This document shows positions 1 to 10,799 of a DNA stretch of 64,000 nt, piece by piece. Both the position numbers and the translations under genes were made by a program. The notes beneath the pieces are model-generated. The model was not told the origin of the DNA. It searched no databases and saw nothing but the letters and a program-made list of their open reading frames with translations. Source of the stretch: Monosiga brevicollis MX1 (Eukaryota; Opisthokonta; Choanoflagellata; Craspedida; Salpingoecidae); NCBI RefSeq assembly GCF_000002865.3, contig NW_001865073.1:144780-208779 (forward strand). The letters run 5' to 3'. Within the stretch, counting starts at the first letter, position 1. Each line of letters starts with the position of its first letter.

Positions 1-936
1 GGTGGTCTGCGCTCCAACCCGCTGTTTGGCAACCGAACCGCCTTTTCGGGCTTGGGTATGGAAGGTGAAGAGGAGGTGGTTGCTTCCGACTCGGACGAGT
101 CGGACGATTTATCTGACCTGTCCGCCGGGGCCATGGACGAGATTATGGACGATCTGAGTGATTTTGAGATGTTTGAACAGGATTATCTTGAGGCCACCGC
201 TGCTACCGAAGGTGCCCCTGCGCACGCTGGTGGACAATTCAAGAACCCGCCCTTCCTTAGTGGTGGTGGTGGTGGTGCGTTTGACTTGGATGATCTTTCG
301 GACTTTGAGGACGTGACTGAGGATGGACCAGCAGAGCCTTACCTGCGTGTGGAGGCTTCAGACGACTCTGACTTTTCAACCGATGATGAGGAGGGCGGTG
401 CCTTTGGGGCCATGGACGATCTCCTCAACATGGCACCACTCCGCAGTATTCTCAAGTCTCCTGGTGCTGATAGCACCAATTCTGGCCCGCGCAAGGTATC
501 GTTCGGCGAAGATGACAGTGATGCCGACGATGACGATGATGAGCGTCATGATGAAATGGGCCAAGCTACGCTTTATCGTCAACGCCCGGGGCGCAATCAG
601 CGTCGCCAAATCGACAGCGTAGATATTGAAGCAGAGCTGGTCATCCCACAAGTGCAATACGAGGACGTCGTCGCCAATCTGCAACCCATGTCCCAAGGTC
701 AGGGGGGCGGACCTGCAAGTACCCACGGTGGTGCGGATCCGCAGGATAGTGACTCGGACTTTAGCACTGGCCCAGCCATTGCGGACCGTGACAGTGTTAG
801 CGAATCAGACTCGGACGATTCCGACTCGGACTCGATGGACTATGGCTCGGGTTTTGAGGATGAGGACGATGATGTGGGCACTTCTCAATTTGCCGCAGTC
901 CGCGGCATGTGGAACTCTTCCCATCTTCGCAATTAG
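1..936 (+). CDS. 3' part of an acidic, Ser/Asp-rich protein with a PP1-docking-like motif (partial)
   Basis: The frame is open from base 1 to the TAG at 934-936, so this is the C-terminal 311 residues of a gene that begins outside the window. The chain is highly acidic with repeated SDSDESDD-like runs and looks disordered. Around residues 143-168 it reads SILKSP followed by RKVSFGED. The KVSF core fits the RVxF consensus used by many regulators to dock on protein phosphatase 1, with acidic residues following as is usual. No enzymatic domain is visible. The base composition and frame are consistent with host coding sequence. What the whole protein is cannot be told from this end; a nucleolar, chromatin or PP1-regulatory protein are all possible, and the PP1 idea is inference from the motif. 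Confidence 0.75.
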   Translation, partial: GGLRSNPLFGNRTAFSGLGMEGEEEVVASDSDESDDLSDLSAGAMDEIMDDLSDFEMFEQDYLEATAATEGAPAHAGGQFKNPPFLSGGGGGAFDLDDLSDFEDVTEDGPAEPYLRVEASDDSDFSTDDEEGGAFGAMDDLLNMAPLRSILKSPGADSTNSGPRKVSFGEDDSDADDDDDERHDEMGQATLYRQRPGRNQRRQIDSVDIEAELVIPQVQYEDVVANLQPMSQGQGGGPASTHGGADPQDSDSDFSTGPAIADRDSVSESDSDDSDSDSMDYGSGFEDEDDDVGTSQFAAVRGMWNSSHLRN

Positions 937-2137
937 GCTTCTGTGGTTTCAACGTAACAGTCCGATGCTGCTTGTATAAACGGCAAGGTACCTACTTGGT
1001 CCATGCCTTCGACTCAATCCACCTGAGCTGTGAACATATCCGGCTCATCGATTTGCTTGTTATTTGTTGTCGTGACATGTGTGTGTCTTTGTGTCTATGT
1101 GTGTGTCTGTATGTGTCTGTGTGTCTTATCGTTTTTTTTTTTGCTTTTATTGGTTGTCTAGTGCGGCCAGCCGCATTGCCTTGTGGTCCTGGGGCTGTGC
1201 TGCCTGATGCCGTGACTTGGCCGATCTCCGAGCATCGGCCAGCTCGATTTGTTGCCAATTTGTGTGTTTGTATGAACCGCATCGACCGTTAAAATACTTT
1301 GTTCTTTCTTCTTGAAAGAATGTTAAAGAAACGTAATACATTGTACTTTCGCCTTGATTCGTTGAGGCCCCTTTTTTTTCACGTGAGAATCATTTCCATG
1401 CCAAGGGTGCTATTCCCTTGCAGTTTGAATCATGGATGTATTGAATATGGCGCACATGCCTCAAGAGTGCTTGCTGCCTGCTTGACATCCCGTCTTCTGA
1501 CCATGCTTCTTTGACTTTGTGTGGCCTCATCAACTTGAGTGCGATTCAATATGAATTGACATCTTAATCTCAATCTCACATGTCCAACACAAAAAATCTA
1601 ATAATTGTTCGTTCGATTCGTTTTTGAGACCAGTCTCAAACAAGGGAAAAAAAGAAATGAAGAAAACAGGAGACGGAAGAAGTTGTGCGGGCTCAGTTGT
1701 GCTGATGGTATTGGAGCCCTGTTATTGTCTTGATTCGGCGTGCATAAGACAAGACATCCAACGAGCAAGAGGCAGGCCGCCGGAGAGAAAAATAAAAAAA
1801 AAATAAAAATAAAAAATTCATTTCCACAAAGCAAATCATGTCAATTTACGGGTAAATGCCCAGAAATTCTCAGAAAAAGCGGCGATTTACAGTTTGGTCG
1901 AGTAGTCAACTGGCACGTGAAACCACACATCTCCATTTTCTGATCTCTGCCTTGCCTTTGCTCTACTAAGAAGGCATCAACACCACACAATGGCTCGAGG
2001 CTCAAAAAACTGGTTCAATTCTGATAAGTTGTTGCTTGAGCGATATCGAGCTCTACCGTTCTGCGCTGCAAAGCTGTCGAAGTATTGCTCGAGCCATCTT
2101 GTGTCAACTGAACGAGCAAGCGCGCAAAGTCGAGTTC
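937..2137. other. Gene-less stretch, convergent 3' flanks
   Basis: No exon with convincing splice sites or a recognisable protein was seen here. It holds an imperfect TG/TGTC-rich tract at about 1076-1130 and A-rich runs at about 1786-1815. It separates the 3' end of the first gene from the 3' end of the AlkB-like gene on the other strand, so it is probably 3' UTR and spacer. Confidence 0.5.
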
Positions 2138-3600
2138 TCAGGGGGAACCAGCACTGACTCCACCGAGTGGCTCAGTTGCCTCGGCAGCAGGGCGAGCTCG
2201 GCGTTGGCGCTGTTTGGGATCAGATTTGCGTTTGGAGGGGGTGCTGATCACCTGGTTCTCGAGCTTCATCTCCGTTTGCCAGTCTTCCATGTCGATCCAG
2301 CCCCAGGCAATGATGGAGATGCGGCCCTCTGTGTGCTGCAGAGCTGGAGGCACAGCCATGACACCATGCTTCCATTCCACGTTGGCATCTCGGTTGAAAG
2401 CCTATTTGTGCCACGGCCATCCAAGTCAATCGAGCTCACGTAATTTTGGCTCTCCGACCCCTTGTTTTTTTGATCCAAAATGCTACTACCACGTGGTTCT
2501 TTGAGGCTGGAGCCCGAGAACTTACATACATACTGCCGTTGGGCTGAGGAATGCGAATGGTGGTGCCTTTGGTTGCGTGCAAAAAGGCAATGTCTCGCTC
2601 AGCCCCAAAGCTTGCAGCCACCGTCGAGTTTTGCGGGCAGTTGGGCGTAAATGCCGCCCTACCGCAGATTAGACGGGGGTGCACCCTCGGGTTAGGTGTC
2701 ATCTCGTGGGTCGCAGGTTTTGCATGGGGTTGGAAAAGTATGTCGTACCGATCGTGGTGGTAAGGCTTCCATTCACTGCTGTCCCGGTACCAGTTGAAGC
2801 GCGTGGCCTTGATGTCCATGTTAAAGTACTCTTCCATCTGCTTGATGACCTGTGTGCGTGGCACGTGGGTTAGCTGCGAATGGATCATGACGCTGCAACA
2901 GAGGTCAAAGTCGACAGCAGATCCCCCGACCTTTTGAAAGGAGGGTGACAGTTCCTTCCATTTGCCCTTCATCTTCTTGTCATCTACGTCACAAGTTGCG
3001 GAGTAGCATGTGAGTGGGGTGGCCAGTGGCGTCTACAGTACGTGGCATCTCGCAAATTAACGCACCGGCAATAACATGGCTATCTCCGTGCCACGAGACG
3101 AAAAGATCCGTGGAGCCGGTGGCTTTGAGTTCGGCCAGGAGGGACTCGTAGAGCGAGAGGTCATCCTCGGCGCAGAACATCTCAGGGACCATGATGACAT
3201 CATGTACGCCAACGGTCCGTCCGTATGTAGGACGGTGGGGGCCCACCACCACGCGCAGGTCTGGTTTGCAGTAGTCAGGTGCAAAGGACTCTGTATTGCG
3301 AGCCTTGCGCGGTGAGCGTTGGGGAGTGGCACGCGCGGGGCTGGGCCCCTTGCCTTGGTGGGTGCGACGCGGAGACCGGCCCTGGTCTCTGAGCGAGGTT
3401 GACGGGGCTGGCGAGGCAGGTGTGGCGGCACTCGTTGTGGGCTCAGCCACTGGCTTGTGCGGCACGCTCTTTGCTGAGGAATCTTGCGCTGGTGCGCGTC
3501 GCGATGGCGGCACGTATGCGGCGCGCTCTGCACGTCGACGTTGACCGTTGGGTGCCTCCGCCGGTACAGGCAACGGCAGGTTCATCGTGGGCGTTGCCAT
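2138..3600 (-). CDS. AlkB-like 2-oxoglutarate/Fe(II)-dependent dioxygenase, three exons
   Basis: Exons read on the minus strand are 3600-3066, 2983-2526 and 2401-2138, joined by GT-AG introns that keep frame, giving about 418 residues. The start is the ATG at 3600; the frame continues upstream only through a TTG. The first 150 residues are Pro/Ser/Arg-rich and look disordered. The remainder resembles AlkB-type oxygenases: FNWYRDSSEWKPYHHD supplies a candidate HxD iron ligand pair, SFGAERDIAFLHA is the usual central strand, and WKHGVMAVPP supplies the distal His, followed by GRISIIAWGW with the Arg expected to bind 2-oxoglutarate. The family oxidatively demethylates nucleic acids or proteins. 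This branch is one I associate with protists and algae, and its substrate is unknown. It is divergent from the beta-adaptin gene, with 545 bases between the two starts. Confidence 0.8.
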
Positions 3601-4145
3601 GTTGAACACCAAAATCAGGGCCCAGAGTTACACCAAACAAGTCGACACGGAATCAAGGGAGCCAAGCGCAGGGAGAACACACGAACAGAGAAGACAGCAA
3701 TCACCGCGATCGAAAGAGCGGGGCACACACAGAAACAAGCACTAGCTCCCTTTAAAAAAAAAATGAGAAAAAAAAGAGAAAAAAAGAGAAAAAAACGAGA
3801 AAAACGAGAAAAAAGTAACGGTCGGTAGTTGAACGACCCGCTTGAAACCACCCAAATTTTGAATGAATCTCGGCATTAAAAATACTGGTAGCAACTATAC
3901 AAAAAATATCACTGTGCAAGGTGGGAGGGTGTTTTGATTTTTTTGTATTTTTTTTTTCCCCTCTCTGTTCAGTGGGAGAAGACCGCTGACGGCAGACGGC
4001 AGACGGTACCAGACGCGGAGGGAAAGGGTATGTTGGTTGTGCATGCCGTGGCCGAGTGCGTGTGGTGTTTATTGGTTGGCGGGGGGCCTCACTTGATATC
4101 GGTTTTGTTGGTTCATTAGAATTGCGTTTGTGATTGATCAGCGCC
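3601..4145. promoter_or_regulatory. Divergent intergenic region, AlkB-like gene / beta-adaptin
   Basis: The two genes point away from each other across 545 bases, so both promoters must lie here. An A-rich tract with GAGAAAAA periodicity lies at about 3756-3815, and a T-rich run at about 3935-3960. No clear TATA box was assigned. Confidence 0.45.
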
Positions 4146-7100
4146 ATGTCGGACGGCAAGTACTTTACGACCACCAAAAAGGGTGAGCTGGCCGAGCTCA
4201 AGGAGCAACTGCAGAGCCCCAAGAAGAACGACAAGCGCGATGCCGTCAAGAAGGTCATCGCCAACATGACTGTCGGCAAGGATGTCAGGTGAGCGAGCCA
4301 CATAACATGCCTGTTGCTCTTGACTGCTGACAAGCTGCTTTGCTTACCGCGAGTCACCGGCTTTACCATGTGTTGGCAGCTCGCTGTTTTCCGACGTCAT
4401 CAACTGCATGCAGACAGATAGCCTCGAGCTGAAGAAGCTCGTGTACTTGTACCTGATGAATTATGCCAAGACGCAGCCTGACTTGGCCATCATGGCCGTC
4501 AACACGTTTGTCAAGGACTGCGTCGATCCCAACCCCCTGATTCGTGCCCTCGCTGTCCGAACCATGGGTTGCATTCGCGTCGACAAGATCACCGAGTATC
4601 TCTGCGAGCCCCTCCGCAAGTGTCTGCAGGACGAGGATCCCTACGTTCGCAAGACAGCCGCCATTTGTGTTGCCAAGCTGTACGACATTGACCCGCAGCT
4701 CGTCCACGATCAGGGCTTTATTGATGCCCTCCAAGATCTGCTTTCAGATGCCAATCCCATGGTCGTCGCCAACGCCGTGGCCTCACTTTCGGAAATCCAC
4801 GAGTACTCGCGCACTGGCAGCGTTTTTGAGCTCAACGCCGGTACGGTCTCAAAGCTCCTCACCGCGCTCAATGAATGTACCGAGTGGGGCCAAATTTACA
4901 TCCTCGACTCCCTCGCCCTGTACGAGCCCGAGTCGGACAAGGAGCGCAGCAACATGTGCGAGCGTGTCACACCTCGACTGCAGCACGTCAACGCGGCCGT
5001 TGTGCTGTCCGCCGTCAAGGTCCTCATGAAGAACGTGGGTCAGCTCGAGGACGCTGAGATCCAGATCAGCCTGTACAAGAAGCTTGCACCGCCCCTCGTC
5101 ACCCTCCTCTCTGCCGAACCCGAGGTGCAGTATGTGGCCTTGCGCAACATTAACCTCGTGGTGCAGAAGCACCCCGAAATTCTCAAGGCCCACATGAAGG
5201 TCTTTTTTGTCAAGTACAATGACCCCATTTACGTGAAAATGGAGAAGCTCGAGATCATGATCCGACTGGCCTCGGAGGACAACATCCGTGAAGTCCTGGC
5301 TGAGCTCAAGGAGTATGCCACCGAGGTGGATGTTGACTTTGTTCGCAAATCAGTTCGTGCCATTGGCCGCTGCGCCATCAAGGTGGACTCCTCCGCCCAA
5401 CGCTGCGTGGACACGCTCCTCGACTTGATCCAAACCAAGGTCAACTATGTGGTGCAAGAAGCCATTGTCGTGATTAAGGATATTTTCCGCAAGTATCCCA
5501 ACCAGTATGAGAGCATCATTGCCACCCTCTGCGAGAATCTGGACACGCTTGACGAGCCTGATGCCAAGGCAGCCATGATCTGGATCGTCGGCGAATACGC
5601 CGAGCGCATCGACAATGCTGATGAGCTGCTCGACTCATTCTTGGAAAACTTTACCGAGGAGACACCCCAGGTCCAGCTCCAGCTCTTGACGGCCATTGTC
5701 AAGCTCTTCCTGAAGCGCCCTTCGGGTACCCAAGAGTTGGTGCAGAAAGTGCTGGGCCTCTCAACGCAGGTTAGTCGCATCCACTGTCGATGCGCGTGTA
5801 TATTTATATTGTGTCTATTGTGTCTATTGTGTGTGTGTGTGTGCTGGTCGTGTTGGGATGTGCACACGCACACGCCCCCTTGCCATCCGTTTGGCGCCCT
5901 CGGCAGCGGCTTTTGACCGCTCGCCCCATGGTGGCGTCATCTGGCTACCCCTTTTCTTGGCTCTTGTGTCTCTTGTTCCCACCTGGAGGCATTGTGTCTG
6001 AGTGTCAAATGCCGTTGGTTACCGTGTGTGCCACCGGCGTTTGCCTTGGACTCGCTTTGCTTTCTGTGTGGCAAGGTCGCAAATGGAGCGTTGTGGAAAG
6101 GGGCGTCGGGGGGCAATATTACATTTTTCATGGTTCTCCTGCACAGTGAGCGATCGTCTTGCCATTTCGTTGGCTGGTGACCGCTTTCTTAATGTCACAG
6201 TGGCGATCTTGCTCTTGCCGTGCCTTCGCGTGGGATCCGCATCGCCCTTTCTTTTATTCGTTTTAAAGCCACGCACGATGCAGTGGTGTTTGTCATCCAC
6301 CATTCCTCACTTCGTTTGCGTCGCGGCTTTGTGCATTCATTGTGTGCAGGAGTCTGACAACCCTGATCTGCGCGATCGTGGCTACATTTACTGGCGCTTG
6401 CTGCTGACAGACCCGGCCGCCGCGAAGGCCGTGGTGTTGTGCGAGAAACCGCTCATCTCGGAGGAAACCGATTTGCTCGAGCCTTCTCTGTTGGATGAGC
6501 TCATCTGCCACATTTCATCGCTGGCCTCTGTGTTCCACAAGCCTCCGAGCTCATTCGTTGAGGGCCGTGTGCCCGGTCGCCGTGTCGCACCCGTGGCTCT
6601 CTTTGAGGACGAGGCGACGTTGCTTGACCTGGGTGGTGGCGGTGCCGAGTCCGAAGCACCTGCAGGAGACAGCGCCTCGGTCGGCGATCTCCTCGGCGAT
6701 ATGGCTGGCCTCTCAGTGGGCACGGCTGGTGGCAACAACAGCTTGAGCTATGTGCCAGCCAAATATGTTTGGCTGGATGAGGCGGCTGGCAAGGGTCTGG
6801 AGATCAAGGGTACCTTTGCGCGCCGTGGAGGTCAAATGTTCTTTGACATGACCTTTCGTAACGGCACCTCGCAGGCCATGGGCGATTTTGCGATCCAACT
6901 GAACAAAAACAGCTTTGGGCTGAGCATTGCTTCGCCTCTGGCCGTGCCCACACTGGCGCCATCCGATACCTTTGATACTTCTCTGCCCATCAATAACCTG
7001 GGAGCCGTTCAGCGCATGGATCCCTTGGGCAAGCTGCAGATTGCCGTGAAGAACAGCGTTGACGTGTTCTATTTTGCCGTGACCGTGCCCTTCTTCTTGT

Positions 7101-7555
7101 TCCTGGTCGAGGAGGGTCGCCTGCCCAAGAAGGATTATCTGACCTTGTGGCGTGAGATTGACGACGACGCCGAATCCGTCGCCATGATTGGGTATGTGTG
7201 CGCGTGGTGCTTTGGGTGTTGGTTAACATTCAATTTTTTTTTTGGTCTTCTTCACTCATGGCGATATCGCGATTGCCTTTTTGTGTGCAGCAACGTGTCG
7301 GGGGATGCTGACGCCTGCATTGCCAAGCTCGAGGCCAACAACGTGTTTTTGGTGGCGCGTCGTAGCGTGACGGATCAAGAGTTGCTCTACATGTCGGTCA
7401 AGTTTATCAACAACATTACTGCGCTGATTGAAGTGACCATCAAGAACGGCAGTTCAGATGTAAAGGTGGCGGTGCGCACAAGTCTGACTGACATTGTGGC
7501 CGGCTTGCACGAGACGGTGCAATCCATCTTGACGGCCAGTGCTTCAGAGTGCTAG
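4146..7555 (+). CDS. AP1B1/AP2B1-like: AP-1/AP-2 complex beta subunit (beta-adaptin), four exons
   Basis: Exons are 4146-4288, 4380-5769, 6350-7191 and 7291-7555; all junctions are GT-AG and in frame, giving 879 residues. Beta-adaptin is the large subunit of the AP-1 and AP-2 clathrin adaptors, acting at the trans-Golgi, endosome or plasma membrane to gather cargo and clathrin. The trunk is unmistakable: [19 protein letters not shown] at the start, then [19 protein letters not shown], and later [18 protein letters not shown]. The hinge is short (about residues 620-690) and contains LLDLGG, which resembles a weak clathrin box. The C-terminal ear follows, including [21 protein letters not shown] and a final platform subdomain ending [13 protein letters not shown]. 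The length is slightly below the usual 920-950 because of the hinge. One gene may serve both AP-1 and AP-2, as in other protists; that is inference. Confidence 0.96.
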
Positions 7556-8225
7556 AGGCTTGTTGAGCCCTTCACCCGTGTTTCATTTTTTTTGAACAAA
7601 CCGCATCCAGGGTCTGCGACTTGTTTGCTGGTGTGTTTGCGCAACACGTAAATGCCTTCCATTTCAATCCAATTCTGAAATTCATTGGATGTACTTCAAA
7701 GCACCTTTTTCGGGGCAACGAATAATCATCACATGACGGCTGCCCCTTCTTGTTCTTGTGTGTGGGCCTTGCAATGCTTAACTGGCACGTGGGAGATTCG
7801 TCCTGCGCATCCATAACAACACTCGGATGTCGTAAAAGGCTTTAAGGAGTATTTTGAGTCAATTTTTCTCTTCCCAACAAGGAGAACAGAGATTTCAATG
7901 GGGGTTCAAGGGGAGGTAAATGAAGCAAACACGGTTAAACTTCACTTGAAAAAAAGAAGAAAAAAACCATTATCCGCCCGAGTTGCAGAGTTGGGCACTG
8001 CAATCAAGGGTGGTACATGGAGGTGTTCCAGGTGACTTGGGGGGACTATCCGCCCGCCTCTCCTTTCCGGCTCGACCGGTCACCTCCACATGAAAGCAAG
8101 TGCAGGCTGTGCAGCGCAACGAGTGGGGGCGAGGGCAGGCGAAGGGAGGGAAAAAAGCCCATCGTCAGCCAGTAATACAAAGGACAGAAGAGCTAAGTGT
8201 CTGGGCTGGTGAAGAACCAGAGATC
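7556..8225. other. Convergent intergenic region
   Basis: This lies between the 3' ends of beta-adaptin (+) and ATP synthase subunit b (-). No open frame with gene character was seen. It should hold both 3' UTRs and polyadenylation signals, but I could not place the signals with confidence. Confidence 0.45.
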
Positions 8226-9702
8226 TTAGGCCTGGGCCTTGGCGAGGTCCTCCAGATCAGCAATGCTCTGCTTCATGAGGGCCTCTTCCTTGCCCTCAAG
8301 GGCCTTGAGCACCTCAGCCTCGATCCAGTTGGCAATCTCGTTTTGCTCGGCCTGGCGCTGGGACTGTTCAATGGCGACCATGTCCTTGAGGTTGGCCAGG
8401 GCATTGTCGCGTGCGGCGTGGAGCTCAGTGCGGTAAGCCAGCTCACGGGTAGCCGAGGCCAGCTCGCGGTTGACATCGTAAATCTCTTGCAGGTTGGAGA
8501 CAGAGGCCTTAAGCTGCTCCTGCTGGGCAATCTCCTTCTCAATGGCGGCGATGCGGGCCACGCGGCCCTTCTCGAGACCCTCCTGGATGGCCTGGGCACG
8601 TTCATCGAGACCCGAAGCAATGTCCTTGCCAGCCTTGGACATGAGACCATAGGTAACGGCGGCAATCGAGGCAACGACGACCGTCTCGCTGTGCAGGATC
8701 AGGATCTGAGTTTGGCGCGGAAAGCAGCGCGGGAAATGACAGAACGGCAGTCATTCCGATACGAATGAGTCGACACGAGACGCATTCTCGACGGCGCGGA
8801 GTAACCTAACATGATGAACGAGCTCAGGGGCACTGTCTAGAAAGCTAGGCACGTACTTCCTTCGACGCCAGGTAAGCGGCGAGACCGAAACCAAGGACAG
8901 CGGCACCAGTCTTGCCAGTCTTGCTCTCGAGGAGGGCAGACTGCTGAGGGGTGGAGATCTGGGCCGGACCACGGGTTGCGTGAGAAGCAGAACGCGGCAA
9001 GGCTACATTTGAATAATGACACCAAGAAAAAAAAAGAGATGCACTTGGAAGTAATGCGTCGAAAGGCAGGGGAGCAAGGCTCACCTTGAGACCACGAGAG
9101 GCGAGCACCGAGACAGGGCCGGCCTGAGCGGCAGCTGCGCAAGGATCAATATCAATCATTGGGAAACAGGGCAAGTTGGTCAGTGGAGACGAGGAGAAAT
9201 CAGCGAGAGTATCAAGATGGTCAGGTGAACAAGACAACCAAAAAAGAAAAAAAAAAGAGGGAAAAGTCGGAACAATGGCAGTGAAGATGGTTGCTTGGCA
9301 GCTGGTGTCATGGCATGGAATTCACAGAGATGGGCGGGGGCGAGAAGAAGCAGTCGGGCTGCTCCCTCGATGAGAAGCAAAGCACGGCCCCCCCTCCTTG
9401 CCCTGGACGACCCATCGTCTCCAGAACTCAAAATCAACGGCTGTGTCCGTGCGTAACCATGCCATGCCACCAGCAACAGACCAGACCAACCATCTCGGTT
9501 CAAAGCCAGCCAGCCACACACACACATTTGTTCAAAACACAACCCTTATTCAAACAGCACACGACACCAGTGGCTTCAGGACACGGCAACCCCGGCGCCA
9601 CCAGCACCACCAGCTCAGGAACCTCAGGCGGCGGCGGCAGTGGGACCAGACCAGGGACCTGAACGTACAGCGCAGCGGCTGAAGAGCGCGGAGGGCAGCC
9701 AT
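8226..9702 (-). CDS. ATP5PB: Mitochondrial F-type ATP synthase subunit b, four or so exons
   Basis: Subunit b forms the peripheral stalk of the mitochondrial F1Fo ATP synthase. The clear exons on the minus strand are 8705-8226 (ILILHSETVVVASI onward) and one ending at 8857 with donor GTACGT. That upstream exon reads SKTGKTGAAVLGFGLAAYLASKE, matching the family's KTGVTGPYVLG...ALSKE segment. The hydrophilic helix that follows, ending NWIEAEVLKALEGKEEALMK and IADLEDLAKAQA, is typical of the animal/fungal protein. The likely start is ATG at 9702 (MAALRALQPLR, a good mitochondrial presequence), followed by GTACGT and a 50-base exon at about 9135-9086. The join between that exon and the next is ambiguous, because an acceptor before 9002 gives a frame mismatch whereas an acceptor before 8958 restores it. 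It is divergent from the Mn-SOD gene. Confidence 0.88.
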
Positions 9703-10799
9703 CTTGATGTTCCGGCAAACGTGAATAAATGTGCCACTAAAAAGTGCCTGGAAAACTATACTGTTTCTTTTCTGATATGGAAAGTGCTTTGGCTGTGGAG
9801 TGTTTGGGCTCGCTTGCAAGCGAACGCGGCTGTTGGAGATGACAGCTGGTAGCGTTGCCCGGCACCAACACTTGTTTTCAACATTGTCAGCTAAATGTGG
9901 TCTGACAAGTCAGTGTTTTTCTTTGCTTTCTCACTCTCTCGCTAAAACTCTCTCATTCTCTCCCTCTCTCAATAACGCTTTCTCTCTCCTCTCTTCTTTC
10001 AGCTCTCGCTCTCCCTCTCTCTTCAACTTCCCCTCTGTCTCTCTCTATCTCTGCCTTTTTGTCTCTGAGAGTTTTTGTCTCTCAGACAGGAGAGATAGAG
10101 AGAAAGAGAGAGCATTTTCCTTTTGCAGAAGCAACCCTTGTCCTTGTACTGTAAGTTCGCAAGCGCCATCAATGATGATGGGCGATGACGCAGATGGAAC
10201 GCCACTGGCTGGCTTGGTGTGTGCTTGGGTGCCAACTGTCGAGGGGTGGCGGAGCGAGGGAGCGTGGGGGCAGATGGCGGATGGAGGTGGCTGTCTGCTG
10301 CTGGTGGGACCTGGTGCCACTGGGATTTGGGTGGAGCAAGAGGCACCTCCTTGGCGGTTGCCAATGGCTCCAGCTGACTCCTTGTTGTGGGTTTCGCCCA
10401 GTGCCTTCCCGTCTCCTCGGTCTCTTGCTGCCTTCTTGGCGGTACACGCGCGGTGTGGGTCTGTGAGCTGGGATAATGTCTTTTATTCGTCTGTCTTGCT
10501 TTTCTTACCATTCATTACACTGAATGGCTGGCTTGCTTTGCTCTGGTCTTGCTCGCGGGCCTGCGCTCACCTGCGAGCGGTCTTAGCGGGAGTGGCATTT
10601 TCTTCCTTTTTCTCTGAACACACCAACGCTTGGCTCATTCGTTCAACTCTGCATTCATCCACCCCGCTCTGTCTCGGGATTTTCATGTGTGCTGCCCTTT
10701 TCCCTTTTCAATTAGCGCACAGGCCCATTGCTTCCATCTCACAGTGGACTGATTGCCGGCCCCCGTTATTTTTTCAGTCCTCCAAAAGAAAACATCAAG
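9703..10799. promoter_or_regulatory. Divergent region between two nuclear genes for mitochondrial proteins
   Basis: ATP synthase b starts leftward at about 9702 and Mn-SOD rightward at 10800, so both promoters lie in this 1.1 kb. The stretch is dominated by a pyrimidine tract (about 9921-10060) followed by a purine tract (10089-10112). A long open frame crosses it from about 9800 into the SOD2 start region, but it is low complexity, has no family resemblance and overlaps SOD2 in a different frame, so I do not call it a gene. Confidence 0.5.
9921..10112. repeat. Polypyrimidine tract followed by polypurine tract with nested inverted repeats
   Basis: CT-rich sequence occupies about 9921-10060 and GA-rich sequence 10089-10112. 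A 12-base arm at 10041-10052 (CTCTCTATCTCT) is matched perfectly in reverse complement at 10091-10102. Inside it a 7-base arm at 10065-10071 matches 10079-10085 around a 7-base loop. The whole can fold into a nested hairpin. Confidence 0.7.

Noticed and set aside
5770-6349. Open frame continuing through the second intron of beta-adaptin
   Set aside because: The sequence inserts non-adaptin residues between LSTQ and ESDNPD, which are contiguous in the family; GT and AG sites bound it exactly.
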